This document shows positions 46,178 through 58,728 of a stretch of 64,000 nucleotides of DNA, piece after piece (positions within the stretch are counted from its first letter, which is position 1; each line of letters starts with the position of its first letter). The translations under genes and the position numbers were made by a program. This DNA is from Diplocarpon mali (Eukaryota; Ascomycota; Leotiomycetes; Helotiales; Drepanopezizaceae), in the NCBI GenBank assembly GCA_024741835.1, contig JAENRP010000118.1, forward strand, positions 1,336-65,335. The letters are read 5' to 3'. Below the pieces are notes generated by a model, which was given only the letters and a program-made list of their open reading frames with translations, did not search any database and was not told the origin of the DNA.

Positions 46178-49100
46178 CTAGATTTGTTCTTCATATCTTT
46201 TTCCCAGCTTCGTTCCCTTGTAGTATCCCTCCATTCTTTGCTCAAGCGCAAAAGAACAGGGCCCACCTTTATTCCATTTGTCGTACACTATTGTGTCCTT
46301 GACTCCAAGGTATTCTCGTTTGACTTGTTGCAGAAATTCCTCGGCTCTGGTCAATTCGTTGGCGTAGAAATACGCTATCGTGGCCCATAGACGACTGCGA
46401 GCCATCAGCCCAGCGTTTCCAGTAGCATCAGCCAGACCGATGGCTTCATTCGCTCGGTCAATGGCTGCGTCGGCATCTCCGTGATCAAGTCCGTTCAAGG
46501 CTCGGTTGGCCTTCATGCGGCTCAAGGCGATGTCGACAAGCCAGATACTACAATTGGCTCGTTGCCATTGGAGGGCAAGCGCTTTAATTTCTCGATTTTG
46601 TCTGCCTTCTCTCGTTGACTTTTTGGATTCCATATTAACTGCAACAAATGTTAGCTTTCTCAATACTGTTCGTTGTTTATCGTTCACGAACTCTGTTCTC
46701 TGTGGGCGAGATATTCTTTGTATGGAGTGGGAGCATCGTCATCTTTTGCTCCCGCATCTATGAGCTGCTGTAAGTTTCTCTTGTCTGCTTCCCACATCTT
46801 TTTTGCCTCTGTAATTTTCTGAGGATCTGCTCTCTTATTATTCTTCTTCTCCTCCCCTTTGGCTCGCAGAATCTTAGCTTTGGCTTTCTTTCCCTCGGCA
46901 TGGGCGACAGCGGCAGCGGCAGGGTCATCTTCCTCTTTCCTCTGCTCGGCCTTCTTAGCCGCGCACTCTTCTCTTCTGACCTCTTTATTTTTTTGCTCCC
47001 TCTTCCTCTTCTCAGCGGCCCTTCCCCCCTCTGTTCTCACCTTACTCAGATTTCTCTCCCTGGCCTCCTTTACCCTTCTGTCAAACTCTATCTTGTAATT
47101 CTCTTGAGCCTCGAGAACAGCAGCATTGATTCGTTCCGCGGACGTACCAGCACCATATTTTTTAATGCTCTCATTCTGCTCCTCAATTACCTGCACAAGC
47201 TCCTCAATCTTAGCTTGCGCCCAGGATCTCTCCTCCACATCTTTCAACTTCTGTCTCAGATCCCGGATCTGCATCTTCAATCCCCCGATCTGCTCTTCCA
47301 TTCCTTTTTTCACCTCTCTCTCCACAGAAACTCGCTCAATCATCTGTTCTAACTCCTCCGCGTTCTTCTGCTTGCACTCTTCCACTGTCAGGAACCCTTG
47401 CGTGAGACCCGCTTGCAGCGCCAAGATCTTCCCCTGAAGTTTTTCGACCTGGTTTTGCAATTTGGCGATATTATCCCTCAAGAGCTGATTCTCCGCACCG
47501 TCTTCATTGGAATTGCCTTCTCTCTTCAAACGGTAGATCTCTTCTTGAAGTCTCTGGTTTGTGTCAACGTTATGCGCTTCGCAGTCTTCTAGCAAGATGA
47601 GCCCTTCATCTGTTTTGCCCTCGCTTAGGCCTGTGATTCTGGCTTTCAGGTCTCTGATCTCAGCAGCGCTCTCGCCTCTGTCGAAATCGGCGTTGTTGTT
47701 GTCGATAATGATTTGGTTTTTCAGGTCATCGATTTCCTCGTATAGCTCAGTGCGTTCTTCAGTCATCCCCCTGACGATATCAGTCAGTTCATCGAGCTGT
47801 CTACCGCGTCTTGCAATTTCCTCATTTGCAACCTTGCCTGCGCCCTTCAAAAGAGCCTGCTCGAGTGCCTTCACGTGGGCGTTGGCGTCCACTAGGTCTT
47901 GTCTAAGCTTCTCTATCTCGCCCTGCAGTTGTAAGATGATATTCCTCGCTGTTTCGTCGGTGCCGTCAGAGATATTTTGGCGCAGTTCACGAATCTGCTC
48001 AACATATGCGTCGCTCTGGGTCTGTGCTTTTAATAAGTCCTGAGTGAGTGCCTGGTTGGAATCTTTCAGCTCCATGATGGACTTCTTCGCTGCACCATCT
48101 GCACCACCGACGTTTCTTTGTTGCAGCTCCGCGACCTTTTTGTTCTCATCTTCCAGTATATGGCCGAGCTCCTCATTCGGCTCAACAAGATCGTTGAGCC
48201 TCTTCATCATGTCTTCGTATTTCTTATTCGCAAATTCCAACTCATGTTCTAGACTCTCGTTTGCAGCTTCTAACTCTGGCATCCTATCTAAAAGATCGTG
48301 GAAATCTGCAACGTGTTTCTTGGCCTCTCCAACTTGAGCTTCGGCTTCTTGCAACTTATCGGAGAGCTCCCTGTTCATCGCTCGGTATTCCTGCTTCGTG
48401 ATGATATCTGTAGGCAGAGTGGTCGCTGCGTCATCAAGAATCCGCTGTAGTGCATCTCTCTCGCGAATGGCTTTCGCGACGTCGGCGCACAAGTCTTCGA
48501 TCTCGAAAGCATGAAACCTCTCTTTCTCAGCACTCAGTGCTGCGCAATCATCTTCAGTTATGAAGGCGCCGTCTTCGTACTCATTTAGCTGGTCTCTCAG
48601 CTCTTTGACCTCTTCTTGTAACTGCTTGACTTTTGCCTCGCAATCGCTCCGAAGTTTCTCTCTGCCCTCATTTTTTGATTTGTTTTCAGCCACCATCTCG
48701 GCATTTTCCTTAACTGCGGTAAGCTCATCCTGTACACCAGCAAGCCTAGGACAAACACTAGCAACCTCTTCTTTCTGCTTCTCGATCATACTCGCCTGTG
48801 CGCTCATCGCGTTGACTTGCGCCTCCGCTACGCTGCGCAGCTTGATGCTGTCGCCGACTATATCGCGCGAGGGGCCGAGTGAGAGGGCAAGGGCTGCTTC
48901 GATGGCGATGAGGGCTTTTTGAATGGTCAGGTGAGCGTCATGCCCTGGCTCTTGGGCGATGCGTCGGAACTCAATAACGGCGGCGGGAAGTAGGCCCTGG
49001 TGGCATGTTAGCTGAATCGAGAGAAAGAAGATGTGAGATCTGTATAGCTAGGAGAGATAAAAACCACAACTAATGTACTACAAAGATTCGTAATGCCGCT

Positions 49101-49494
49101 GAGAAAGCTGCCCTCCCCTCCAGCTATGAAGCCCTGCTTGAACCCTGAATGGGCAGTCCACGTCTTGCGCGAAAGAGATCTACGCTCTAAGCGAAAACAA
49201 CAAAAGGGGCAGCAAGCGAAAGCGAGTAGAACATAAGAATATGAAAAGGAAAACAAGAATAATGAGTAGATTAAAACCTACCTCAGCTCTCGGTTTAACC
49301 TTCAAAACATCCTCTCTCATTGTACGTTCTCTGTTCAGATGCCTCCCGGGGTCCTCCTCTCCCTTTCCCTCCTTTTCCTCTTTCGAGTCTCCCGTCTCGC
49401 TTCCCAACTCCTCCTCATCGCCCTGCCTCTCTCCAGCATCCTGTTTCCGCTCATCCAAAGCCGACTGCGGCGGGGGCGGGGGGTCGCTTTCCAT
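46178..49494 (-). CDS. Large coiled-coil protein with a TPR-like C-terminal region
   Basis: Minus-strand exons 49494-49282, 49011-46692 and 46638-46178 encode 997 residues. Exon 1 is acidic and Pro/Glu-rich. Exon 2 starts LTCHQGLLPAAVIEFRRIAQ and then gives about 600 residues of nearly unbroken heptad-type coiled coil (Glu/Lys/Leu/Gln-rich), ending in a Lys/Glu/Arg-rich basic region. The last intron (53 bp) has a weak donor, GTTCGT, but a perfect GCTAAC branch and TTGCAG; skipping it would end the protein at residue 846. The last exon reads as helical pairs (ALALQWQRANCSIWLVDIAL, DAAIDRANEAIGLADATGN, AEEFLQQVKREYLG) like TPR or 14-3-3-type helices. The long first intron (270 bp) is unusual here. 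I recognise no named family: SMC, kinesin and golgin motifs are absent. A scaffold or tether role is inference. Confidence 0.7.
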
Positions 49495-52400
49495 GGCCGC
49501 GCCTAGGTGCTTGGTGCTTTTCCTCGCTGGCTCTTAAGCCTCACGATCGAGAACAAGAACTGGGATTGGGATAAAAATAAGGATAAGATTAAGGATAAGA
49601 GTCTGAGATATGTTCACGGCGCGGACAACTCTTGCGCTGGGGTATCAACGAGGCAGGTGCATCAGAGGATGCGTTTCGAGATTTGGCTCTGACCCGGGGG
49701 TACGAGGGAGGCATTATGTAGGAGGTGGACGCGGAGGGTTCTCTTTCTTTGTTTTGGCGCTGGGCCGGATCCGGATGGAGTGCGTGCTTTCAGCGTTTGG
49801 TCAAGGGAGCGAGGGATGCGGGTGGGGATTTGGGGAGTGCGGAAGACAAAGACAAATATCATCTTGTCGTGTGCTCTGGATTTTGGGGTTTGTAGGCTTT
49901 GTGGCAGGTAAGGAGGCAGGGATTTGTGATGGTTGCGGCTGGGTATTGTCGCTGGGGGTTGATTCTCGCTTAATGAGTTGAGGTGAGGTCAGGATTGGGT
50001 GGCTGATGGCAAGGTAGGCGGGTAAATAAACCAGGCCTGGATTGTTCTGGTGATACGTAAGGCGTGCGGCCTTGCGATGGGGAAATGTAGGGACTGTGGT
50101 GGTCTGGATTTGCTCGGCGTTTGAGATTTTGAATCTATAGTCTATACTTCTAGACTTGGGCAGATGATGGGATGGGCCTCTGCGCCGGCACGCATCTCGA
50201 TGGAAGATGGAGGGATTTCTTTTCTGACTGAAAAGAGCACTTTCCACTAAGAACCACTATCCAGCTCAAGTTCATGTCTATCCAGTTGAACGAATAATCT
50301 TTAACTTCCAACCCACGACCCAGTTTCCTTCCCAGCAACAACAGCCTCTCACTCCCTTCCTGCACCGTGCCCGCTCTACCCAGCGCATTTCATCTCAAGC
50401 GAGATCGCTGCGGGACGAAGCCGACACTGGGAAACCCGATCCGGGAAATGAACCTCTACGCGCCGTATTGAATATTAGGGCTCAACCTTGGCGGTAGGAA
50501 GCGAGAGGTATTTTTTGAGGCTTTGGTTTCTACTAGTGGCGCTGGTTCTCGTGAAGTTGGAGAGCTGGGATGGGATTGTGAGGTTGCGAGGTCGTGGATG
50601 AGGAGAGCGGCTTTGGCAGGGGTTTTAATTGGTGCTCTGATGTGAATGGTGCTAGTTCCTGGAGAGAATATGCTGATTTGGAGAAGGGTATGGATGTTAT
50701 ATGGTTGTTTATGATTGGGGGGGTTGGTGTAGGTGGGTGTGTTACCGTTTAAGTGGAGGAGGTGCTGTTAGGACGGAAGATGTTTGCTTTCTATGTTATC
50801 TTTTGTTGTTCGGTGCAGCTCTGGAGTTTTAATTGGCTTGTGGTATACTCTGCAAAGCTGATATTGTTCTTTGGTGTTGATTGAGGGATATAACCAGCAG
50901 ATGAGAGCTTGGGAAACTTATTATTGCCAGTATGCCTAATGATGGCAACGACTCCGATGATGGATACAAAACTCAGCCCGCAAGCATATTAGGAATTTGC
51001 AGCAGCAGGAGCAACCATTATTCGATAGCTGAAATGGATTGTTATTGTTTCGAGAGATTTCACAGATTTGGCCGCATGCGGTCTGGAGGCTCGAGTAGCA
51101 AACAAAGGAATCTCTTCTGCGATGAATGGAGGGAGTTTACAGGTTTTCTGGCATAGGATAGTGGGAATTGTAATAATCCGAGAAAAGATTCAATCGAGAT
51201 CTATCAGCTACTAGAACCTTCTTATTTTTCCCTTTTTGCGATTACTCAAGTATCACCTTCCAGAGCAGAGTAATAAAAAGTTGTGAAAAGACAAAAAAAG
51301 AGGACGAAGCAATCGAGAAATTTGTAGCTATTTCTCACTTATTGCTAACTAGATACTCGTCATACCAAAGATATAGTCTGTGATAAGTTCAGTGACTATG
51401 TGGATTCAGTTGCATTTGAGATATGCGCTTAATTTTCAGCATAATTGCAATACTGTCTATTTGGAACGGTAACAAAGATGGCTAAATCTTACAAGGCCAC
51501 TGAGCTGGCTTTGGTAGCAGCGATAAGTAACATTGCGTAAAATGATAGACATGTATTTGCTTACGGTTCCATTGCTCCGAGAAGTATTTTATGTCGGCTG
51601 AATCGCTCCACCAGTTGAAGAAATGCGAAATCAGGTCTGGTTTTTCGAGTATGTGTATTATGTAGGGCCATCAGACAACTCTTGGGATCTCATGGTGATG
51701 TCTTGCTTGGAAAAGTTCAAACCAATACCTATGAGCCAATTATTGTCTATTGCATCTTCTCTTTCACCAGCTGATCCATTACACACTCAAATAAGTATTC
51801 CAACTACTTTTTGTCATCAACAGAAAAATATTTGATATCAAAGGTGGTCTTAAAAGCAACATCAGCTCCCCAGCCCTCGTCTCAACCAATCAGAGAAAAG
51901 ATAGTGAGAGGCTGGCTAATGACGCTCAAGACTAGGAGTATCACTCCACGCTCTACTGAAACTATCAAACCAATGTATTTCAATACGAAAGCGCAGCATG
52001 AACAGCTGCACCCCCTCATGGCTTAAGCCACTGCTACATTCGCGATTTTCCAAAGGGAAATGATCAGAGACAGTGCTGATCGATTCTCAGTCCCGTGAAT
52101 GGAGAGCCCTAGCGCTCGATCCGAGAATTCAACTCCCCGTGCAGGAAGATCTGCCTTCCGACCAGGATGCAAAGATCAAAGTAACGCCCGCCGCTTGATC
52201 AGGCTCAAAGAATGCCTATCGACCTTAGAATCAGAACCGCACACTGATTTTCCAAAGACAGCTTCTGACCAGAGTGCCATCTATTGACTGCCCCCTGGCA
52301 CTGATATTCCGCTGTCTCGGCACAAGTGCCCAATTGTCTCGGCTTTGGGAACCTCGACTACGGCGTGATCAGGAACCCAATAATCCGCAATATTCTCTAC

Positions 52401-52872
52401 ATGTGCTATCTACCGTGATTCCGGCAATATGTTTCGGCGCTTGAGACGTGGCGCCTGGCCTGGATGGTCTAGAGGCGCGTGGGCGGGCGTCACTAACTGC
52501 TCCCGGAGGAAATGAATTGGTGTGATGTGCCGCCGAAGACAGTGGTGACGGTGCAAACTCTGCGACAATTGATGCATATCAATTGATAGAAATCATGGGG
52601 ACAATGGCCGAAAATGTGCTAGTAGGCCTCGATGAAGTACGGAGAGGAGCGCAGTTCGTTTCGGTACTCCAAGAGGTGCAAGATGATAAGATTGAGATGT
52701 TGTAGACATAGGATCGTTTGTGGAATGAGGTAAATATTTCAAGTATCTGGAGTCACCTTTTTTCAACTAGCCTTCCATACACCACCAAGTATAAACTCCC
52801 AACCCGTCCCTGTCTATGTACCCTTCGCCTCCGCGCTCTGCTCGTCGATAACAAGCGTCGACAGGGACCTGT
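49495..52872. other. 3.4-kb intergenic region, no gene supported
   Basis: The first kilobase is the promoter side of the coiled-coil gene and is G-rich on the plus strand, giving long but domain-free frames on both strands. From 50.9 to 52.6 kb only short frames occur. An overlapping plus-strand frame at 52718-53191 is a shadow of the Ser/Thr-rich gene. Confidence 0.5.
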
Positions 52873-55511
52873 CTACAAGAGAGCGACGACCACGGCGCCA
52901 AAACCGGCAGCGATCATCTCGAGGCCGCCAGAGAGACGGCGGGCGGCGGCCGTGACGAGGACACCAGCAGACGTAGATGTGGTGGAGGGCACGTTTTCTG
53001 ATCCTGCTTGGTCTGCCGCGTACGTTGGAGTAGGAACAGACGCGAGAGTAGTATATGTTGGACTTGCCGGGAGCGGGGTCACGAGAATGGTGTTGACTGC
53101 TGGGGGGGAGACGTTTGTCGATGCAGAGCCGGCGAGGCAGTTGAGAGCTGACGGTGGGCAAGAGGCGATGGTGTGCGGCTCGGTAGCATAGGATGTGCTG
53201 GTTGACGTGAATGACACCTTGGGGGCGCTGGTGGTTCGAGCGAGGGTGTATGTTGTTGGCGAGACCGTGGTAGAAATGGCATATGTTTCCGTCGTTAGGT
53301 AGCTTTCTGTGTCAGAGGTGACTGGGTATGTGGTTGTTCTGTAGATCGTCAAAGTCGTGTATCCGGTGCTGTGTTCGACGCTGGAGGCAACCGGGTGCAC
53401 GGCCATTGAGATTGCATACTTCTTAGTGGTTAGGTAGCTTGCAATGGCCGAGGTGACTAGGTATGTAGTTGTGTCGTAGATCGTCGAAGTTGTGTATCCG
53501 GTGCCATATGCAATGCCAGGGGTTACTGGGAAGACAGTTGTCGATATTACATATTTCTCGGTGGTCACGTAGCTGGCAGGGCTGGAAGTAACCGGATACG
53601 TAGTTGTGCCGTAAATTGTGGAAGTAGTATGAGTAGTAGGAGAGCCAGAAATAGTGGAGGTCACTAGACAGACTGTCGTCGAAACAACAAATTTTTCGGT
53701 CGTCAAGTAGGTATTGACAATCGGAGTGACTGGATATGTAGTCGTACCGTAAATAGTAGAAGTAGCATAGACAGTTAGAGAATCTGTGATAGTAGAAGTA
53801 ACCGGGCAGACAGTCGTCGAAACGACGTATTTTTCAGTTGTCAAGTAGCTAGGAATAGCTGAAGTCACTGGATATGTAGTCGTACCGTAAATAGTAGAAG
53901 TAGCATAGACAGTTAGAGAATCTGTGATAGTAGAAGTAACTGGGCAGACTGTCGTCGAAATGACATAAATCTCAGTCGTCAAAAAGGAAGCTGTGGCCGA
54001 GGTAACGGGATAGATTATTGTGCCATAAAGAGTGGAAGTAGTGTAAGCAATAGAAGACTCTGTGCTGGCAGAAGTGACTGGGCCGACTGTCTTCGACAAG
54101 ATGTATTTCTCCGTCGTCAAATAGCTGGCTGTTGCCAAGGTGACCAAGTATGTTTTTGTACCATAAATAGTAGAAGTGGCATAAGAAGTAGAAGTAGTAT
54201 AAGCAGTAGGTGACGCCGAGATGGTGGAAGTGATTGGACACACGGTCGTAGAAACAATGTACTTCTCGGATGTCAAATAGCTGGTTGTTGCCAACGCAAC
54301 AGTGTATGTAGTTGTTCCGTAAATAGTGGAAGTTGTATAAGCAGCACCAGAGCCAGTGCTGTTTGAGGCCTTGGAGTAGACTGGATATGTTGAGCTTGAA
54401 TTTGACTTTGCACTTGGGCTTGGAGTGTAAGTGTGGTACTCTGAGCTCAAGCTTGACTCGGATGTTGAGCTCGGTATGTGGACTGGGTACTTTGAGCTTG
54501 GGTTTGATTCGGTGCTTGAGCTTGGAGTATAAGAGGGGTACTCTGAGCTTAAGCTTGGCTTGGAGCTCGGGATATGGACTGGGTACTCTGAGCTTAAGCT
54601 TGAGCTTGAATCAGTGCTTGAACTTGGCGTGTGAACTAGGTACTTTGAGCTTGAGCTTGAATCAGTACTTGAGCTCAGGATGTGTACTAGGTACTTTGAG
54701 CTTGAGCTTGAATCACTGCTTAAGCTTGTCGTGTGAACTGGGTACTTTGAGCTTGAGCTTGAATCAGTGCTTAAGCTTATCGTATGAACTGGGTACTTTG
54801 AGCTTGAGCTTGAATCAGTGCTTGAGCTCGGGATGTGGACTGGGTACTTCGAGCTTGAGCTTGGCGTGTGAACCGAGTACTCTGAGCTTGAGCTTGATTC
54901 GGAACTTGAGCTCGGCGAAGGAGTTGAGCGTTCGATCGAGCTTGCGCTTGGAGTGTAGACTGGGTGTTGAGTCGAGCTTGCTTTCGAGGTTGAGCTTGGC
55001 TCGTGGACCGGGTACCCTGCGCTCGACGTGGAGGTCTCGGGCGGATGCGAGTAGCGGGGTGAAGAGCTCAAGGTCATGACGACCTCATGGCTGGAGCTTG
55101 TGTACTCGGTCGTCGAGCTGGGAGTAGCCATAGCCGAGAAGCTAGAAGTTGTTTCAACTGTGGTCGCGGATGGCGCACGCGTCGATGCAGAGGATGTCGA
55201 AGACATCGTCGCCGACATGGTCGCCGTGTACGTGATGCAGCTGCATGCCGAACTCAGCGGAGCGGGCTCGCAGTTGGCATAATCAGCTGGGATCCTAGCG
55301 ATGGAGCCGGCAAGATATTCGACGCAGAACGGGGCGACCGCGGCAGTGAAGCGCGTATCGATGAGGTTCCGGTAGCAGTTGTCCGGGTCCTTGGACGGTG
55401 TCAGCTTGTCAGTGTCCAAATGATCACGCAGTCACTTACGCAGTCGGGGTATTTCCAGGCCTTCACGCCGGCGAGAGCAAGCACCCCCACGCTCACGTAG
55501 ACTCCTCGCAT
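52873..55511 (-). CDS. Ser/Thr-rich repeat wall protein with GPI-type tail
   Basis: Minus-strand exons 55511-55440 and 55389-52873 encode 862 residues. The first exon is a signal peptide (MRGVYVSVGVLALAGVKAW). A 50-residue cysteine-containing head follows (PDCDPDNCYRNLID ... PFCVEYL ... ANCEPAP ... SACSCITY), with 6 Cys. Then comes a Ser-rich block with about 11 copies of a 15-20-residue unit ending in (K/E)YPVH, and then 8 copies of a 46-residue Thr/Tyr/Val unit (TTSTIYGTTTYPVTS, SYLTTEKYVVSTTVCPVTST). The end has a small-residue site and a hydrophobic tail (GLEMIAAGFGAVVVALL), as for GPI attachment. This is the design of O-glycosylated fungal adhesins or mucin-like wall proteins. Adhesion or surface shielding is inference. 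Repeat number is likely to vary between strains. Confidence 0.82.
53235..54345 (-). repeat. 138-bp intragenic tandem repeat (8 copies)
   Basis: Eight direct units of about 138 bp encode the 46-residue Thr/Tyr module of the wall protein. The copies around 53740-53970 are nearly identical over long stretches, while the outer ones have drifted. This points to recent duplication in the middle. Confidence 0.85.
54390..54940 (-). repeat. Short intragenic Ser/KYPVH repeat
   Basis: About 11 units of 45-60 bp contain the plus-strand motif GGGTACTTTGAGCTTGAGC, encoding SSSSKYPVH-type modules in the wall protein. Reverse-frame open sequence over this block is an artefact of the repeat. Confidence 0.8.
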
Positions 55512-58305
55512 TCTGAGCGAGGGATATTAAGTTCGAGTGAAAGTCAAAGGAATCTTGGGGCACGAAGCGAGTGACTGTGTAAATGAATGACAGCTGGCGG
55601 ACAGAGAGTGAACGGGAGAGCGCATGGGCAGAAAGGAAAGTCTTTTTAAGGGTGAAGCGAGGCGCGAGGAGGAGGCGGGTTTTGAGGAGAAAACATTCTT
55701 GTCCCGCGGGTGCTCGGGCATCTTGGTAACTACTAAGCTCCACGCAGGGGCAGTGTGGTGATTAACATGGCCATCTGCGAGTCGGCGCGCCTGAAAGCGT
55801 GCGGAAAGACCACCTGTAGTGGATTTCGTACGTACAGTAGGCAGGCCGCCAAAGACACCCTGGTGCGGGAGAAGCGAAAATAAAGCCTCTCGCTTAAAAA
55901 AGGGGGGAAGCTTGGTATCCTCTAGACGGCCCGATGAACCAAAAACTAGAGTCTTGCGCCGCCTAGCCAAGCGGCCATCGCATGCTCTGTGCGCTTTGGG
56001 GCAGCAATTGGAGAACGAGGCGAAAACCATCTTGACTTTCGCAGCCAGACTTCTGGAAGAGGTTCCCGGGGACCACCCGGTCGCACCGTGGGCGGAGATC
56101 GACGCTTGGATATGGCTCGGGACGATACCAGTGCGCCCGTCAGTCAAATCAGATGCAGGAACAACACAAGACAGTGACAGCTCCACCGGATCAGAGTCAG
56201 ACAGGCGTTTGAGCGGAGGAAAGTTGATTGCACCAGACAATCGCGGCCGATGATTACTTCATGTAATCGCAAAATGCCTGTCGTGAACGCGAACCTGGAT
56301 GCCGACAATTCGACGTGCGTAGCTAGCAACGATTGGCGCGCGCAAGGGCCGTACAATCTTCTTCCCACTGGCCGATGCTAATCGCGTCGACGGCTTCGGC
56401 ATGGGGTCCAAATCTGCACCTAGGCATTTGATGGTATCGGTGCAATCTTTGATTTAAGCTTAGATGCGCTGCAGAAGCTTCAAATATGGGTCTTGGAACG
56501 GGTGGAGAATCCAAGATCTCCCCTGCCAAGTGAAGCCTCCAAGGCCCGCGGATTTTCAAATGCCGCTACGAACATGCTACCACGGTAGAGTGGAATCCAA
56601 CTCCTGCGCGGGTAAGGCATGGGTATATCGGGAAAACCAGGACACATCCCCCCTCGTATTCTCAGTATCTCCCGTGCAGCTAGACTTCAGCATGCATATG
56701 CGCCTGCGTCGTCGAGCGAGAATGATGGATGCGTTTAGTCCTCGACCCGGATTCCTGTTGGAAGTTGTGCGGCAAAGCGCGAGCTAATACATTCACTATT
56801 CTCATCTATACGAAGTACGACCAACGAGAACTTGAGAATCTCCTAAAATTTTGGAAAACCAGTCAAACGAGCAGCACTGGCATGTATCCACCATAACCAG
56901 GGATAACTCTCCCAGCGTGCTTTGCGCCAGTCCCGGTTTTACAAGAACGTCAGACTTTTTCCATCGGAGAAGAGCTCCCGTAAGACCACGCGCGTGTAGA
57001 ACAAGGGCTGAAGATCTTTGCTGAGATGTCACCCAGACCCAACAAGAGAGAAGCCACGCGCTGTATGCAAGTTGACTCGTGCAAGCGTGCCATACATCGG
57101 CTACATATTCGGGGAAGACAAGGTCTTCCAGTACGGAGCAGAGCGACTCGGTCGGAGACTTGTATACGAGCGAAGAGCCGCCACGGCTAGTACCAGAATC
57201 CCGAATGGATTTTGTCATACCTGCAATCGTCATTTGATCACGAAAACTCATCCCGCTTTCCCAAAGAACGCAACTAAGTGAGGAAATTTAAGCGATCATA
57301 TTCAAATATAGTCGAGCTCTACTCACCATCATTGTCCTTGCAAGTTGTTGTGCCGCGGCAGACCCGGGTCTCTCCATTCGCCCGGCTGATATCGCAGCAT
57401 CTATGAAGTTCTTGCTGAGGGGCTGGGGGTTGCTTGTCGATCCAGATTCTTAGGATTTGCGCATCAGTATTCCGCGCTGATACTCCAGTCGAATTACCGA
57501 GATGCTGTTGCTGCTCCGGCGACAGCCTGTAGTTCCCAAACTCACGCATACCAACCGAAGATAGCTTCCTCGGAAGCGATCAGCTCCCAGAAAGACCTCC
57601 AAGCTTCGAATTCAAAGACAATCGCCTATGTCTCAGGCCTCTGGCGCCATGTGTCTCCTACCATGTGAGACCTGAGGAGTGCTAGAGGCGAGGTTTCGCA
57701 GAGGCACTGTGGGAATACTTGGGGAAAAGTCGAGCCTCTCTGCACCCTCGCTCCGTTTCGACGACTCTCCACGCAGCCGCCGCCTCCCCGCCACGGCACC
57801 ACAGCGAGAGACATCGAGAGATACGCAACAGGAGAGGCCGCCATAGCAGAGGCCCAAGGTAAGCAGACCCCCCGCCGGCCCGAGCAGCAGCCACAGCGGC
57901 GCCCCTCGCGGCCGGTCCCATCGCGACCTGTCCAGACGAGCACGGCGCAGAGAGGAGCGAGGCCTTCGACCACGCGGGACCTCCGGGGAGACAGAGGGCG
58001 TCGTCTCTGGTAGAGGCTGGCGATAGCCTGGCATCTGCCTGCCTGCTCGGCTTTCTCTGCCTCGGTTTCGGCTGGTCTGGTAAACCCGTGGTCTCATCCT
58101 GGTTGATTGTTTTCCGGGGTGATGTAGCCTGGCTGGGTCCCCAAGGTGAGATGTACTGGTGAAAGTTGGGCTTGCAAGTTGGCGGAGAACTTCACATAGC
58201 CAGAGCGACACGTGCAGCCGGTCTGAACGTTGAAAAGACGTGAGCAACTTGTCGACTGATTTCCTCCTGTCCTAACCAGAGAGAAGAAAGAAGGGGAAGG
58301 AAGGA

Positions 58306-58345
<40 letters not shown>

Positions 58346-58728
58346 CCATTGCATTTTATTCTATCGCAAGGTATCTATCATCCGCAGCCCAACCCAGCTC
58401 AGCCCAGCTCGGCTCTCTATCCCAGTAGGTCCTGAAATCGTCGTGTATCGTAATCTGCTGTATCATCATGAACGTGAGCATCGCCTTCGAGATTCGCACA
58501 TACCACTCGTGAGGCCATCGTAAAGCAGTGCCGCGTCGGATCGAGATGTGCGAAACCGGGAGAGAGAGGGAAGAAGGCAGGTAAACACCAGAAATGGCGT
58601 CAAAGCAGGCACGCTTCGCTATAAGAACAAACCCAGCCATGCAAAGTGAAAAGTCGAAGACAGTCAATGAGCTGAGCCGGGACGAGTAGACCGAGGAAAG
58701 AGAATAGAGAGGGGAAAGGGGAGGACAG
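55512..58728. other. 3.2-kb intergenic region, no gene supported
   Basis: It contains the promoter of the wall protein and the 3' flank of the C2H2 gene. Frames of 70-235 codons are open on both strands, mainly because of GC-rich composition. None has a domain, and the longest plus-strand one (55819-56253) starts at GTG. A (GA)n tract lies at 58306-58340. Confidence 0.5.
58306..58340. repeat. (GA)n microsatellite
   Basis: A run of about 17 GA units follows a GAAGGAAGG-rich stretch. It lies in intergenic DNA. Confidence 0.95.

Noticed and set aside
54333..55079. 248-codon plus-strand frame full of LGTLSLSL repeats
   Set aside because: It is the antisense shadow of the Ser/KYPVH repeat in the wall protein.
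55819..56253. 144-codon plus-strand frame upstream of the wall protein
   Set aside because: GTG start, GC-driven openness and an overlapping long frame on the other strand; no domain.
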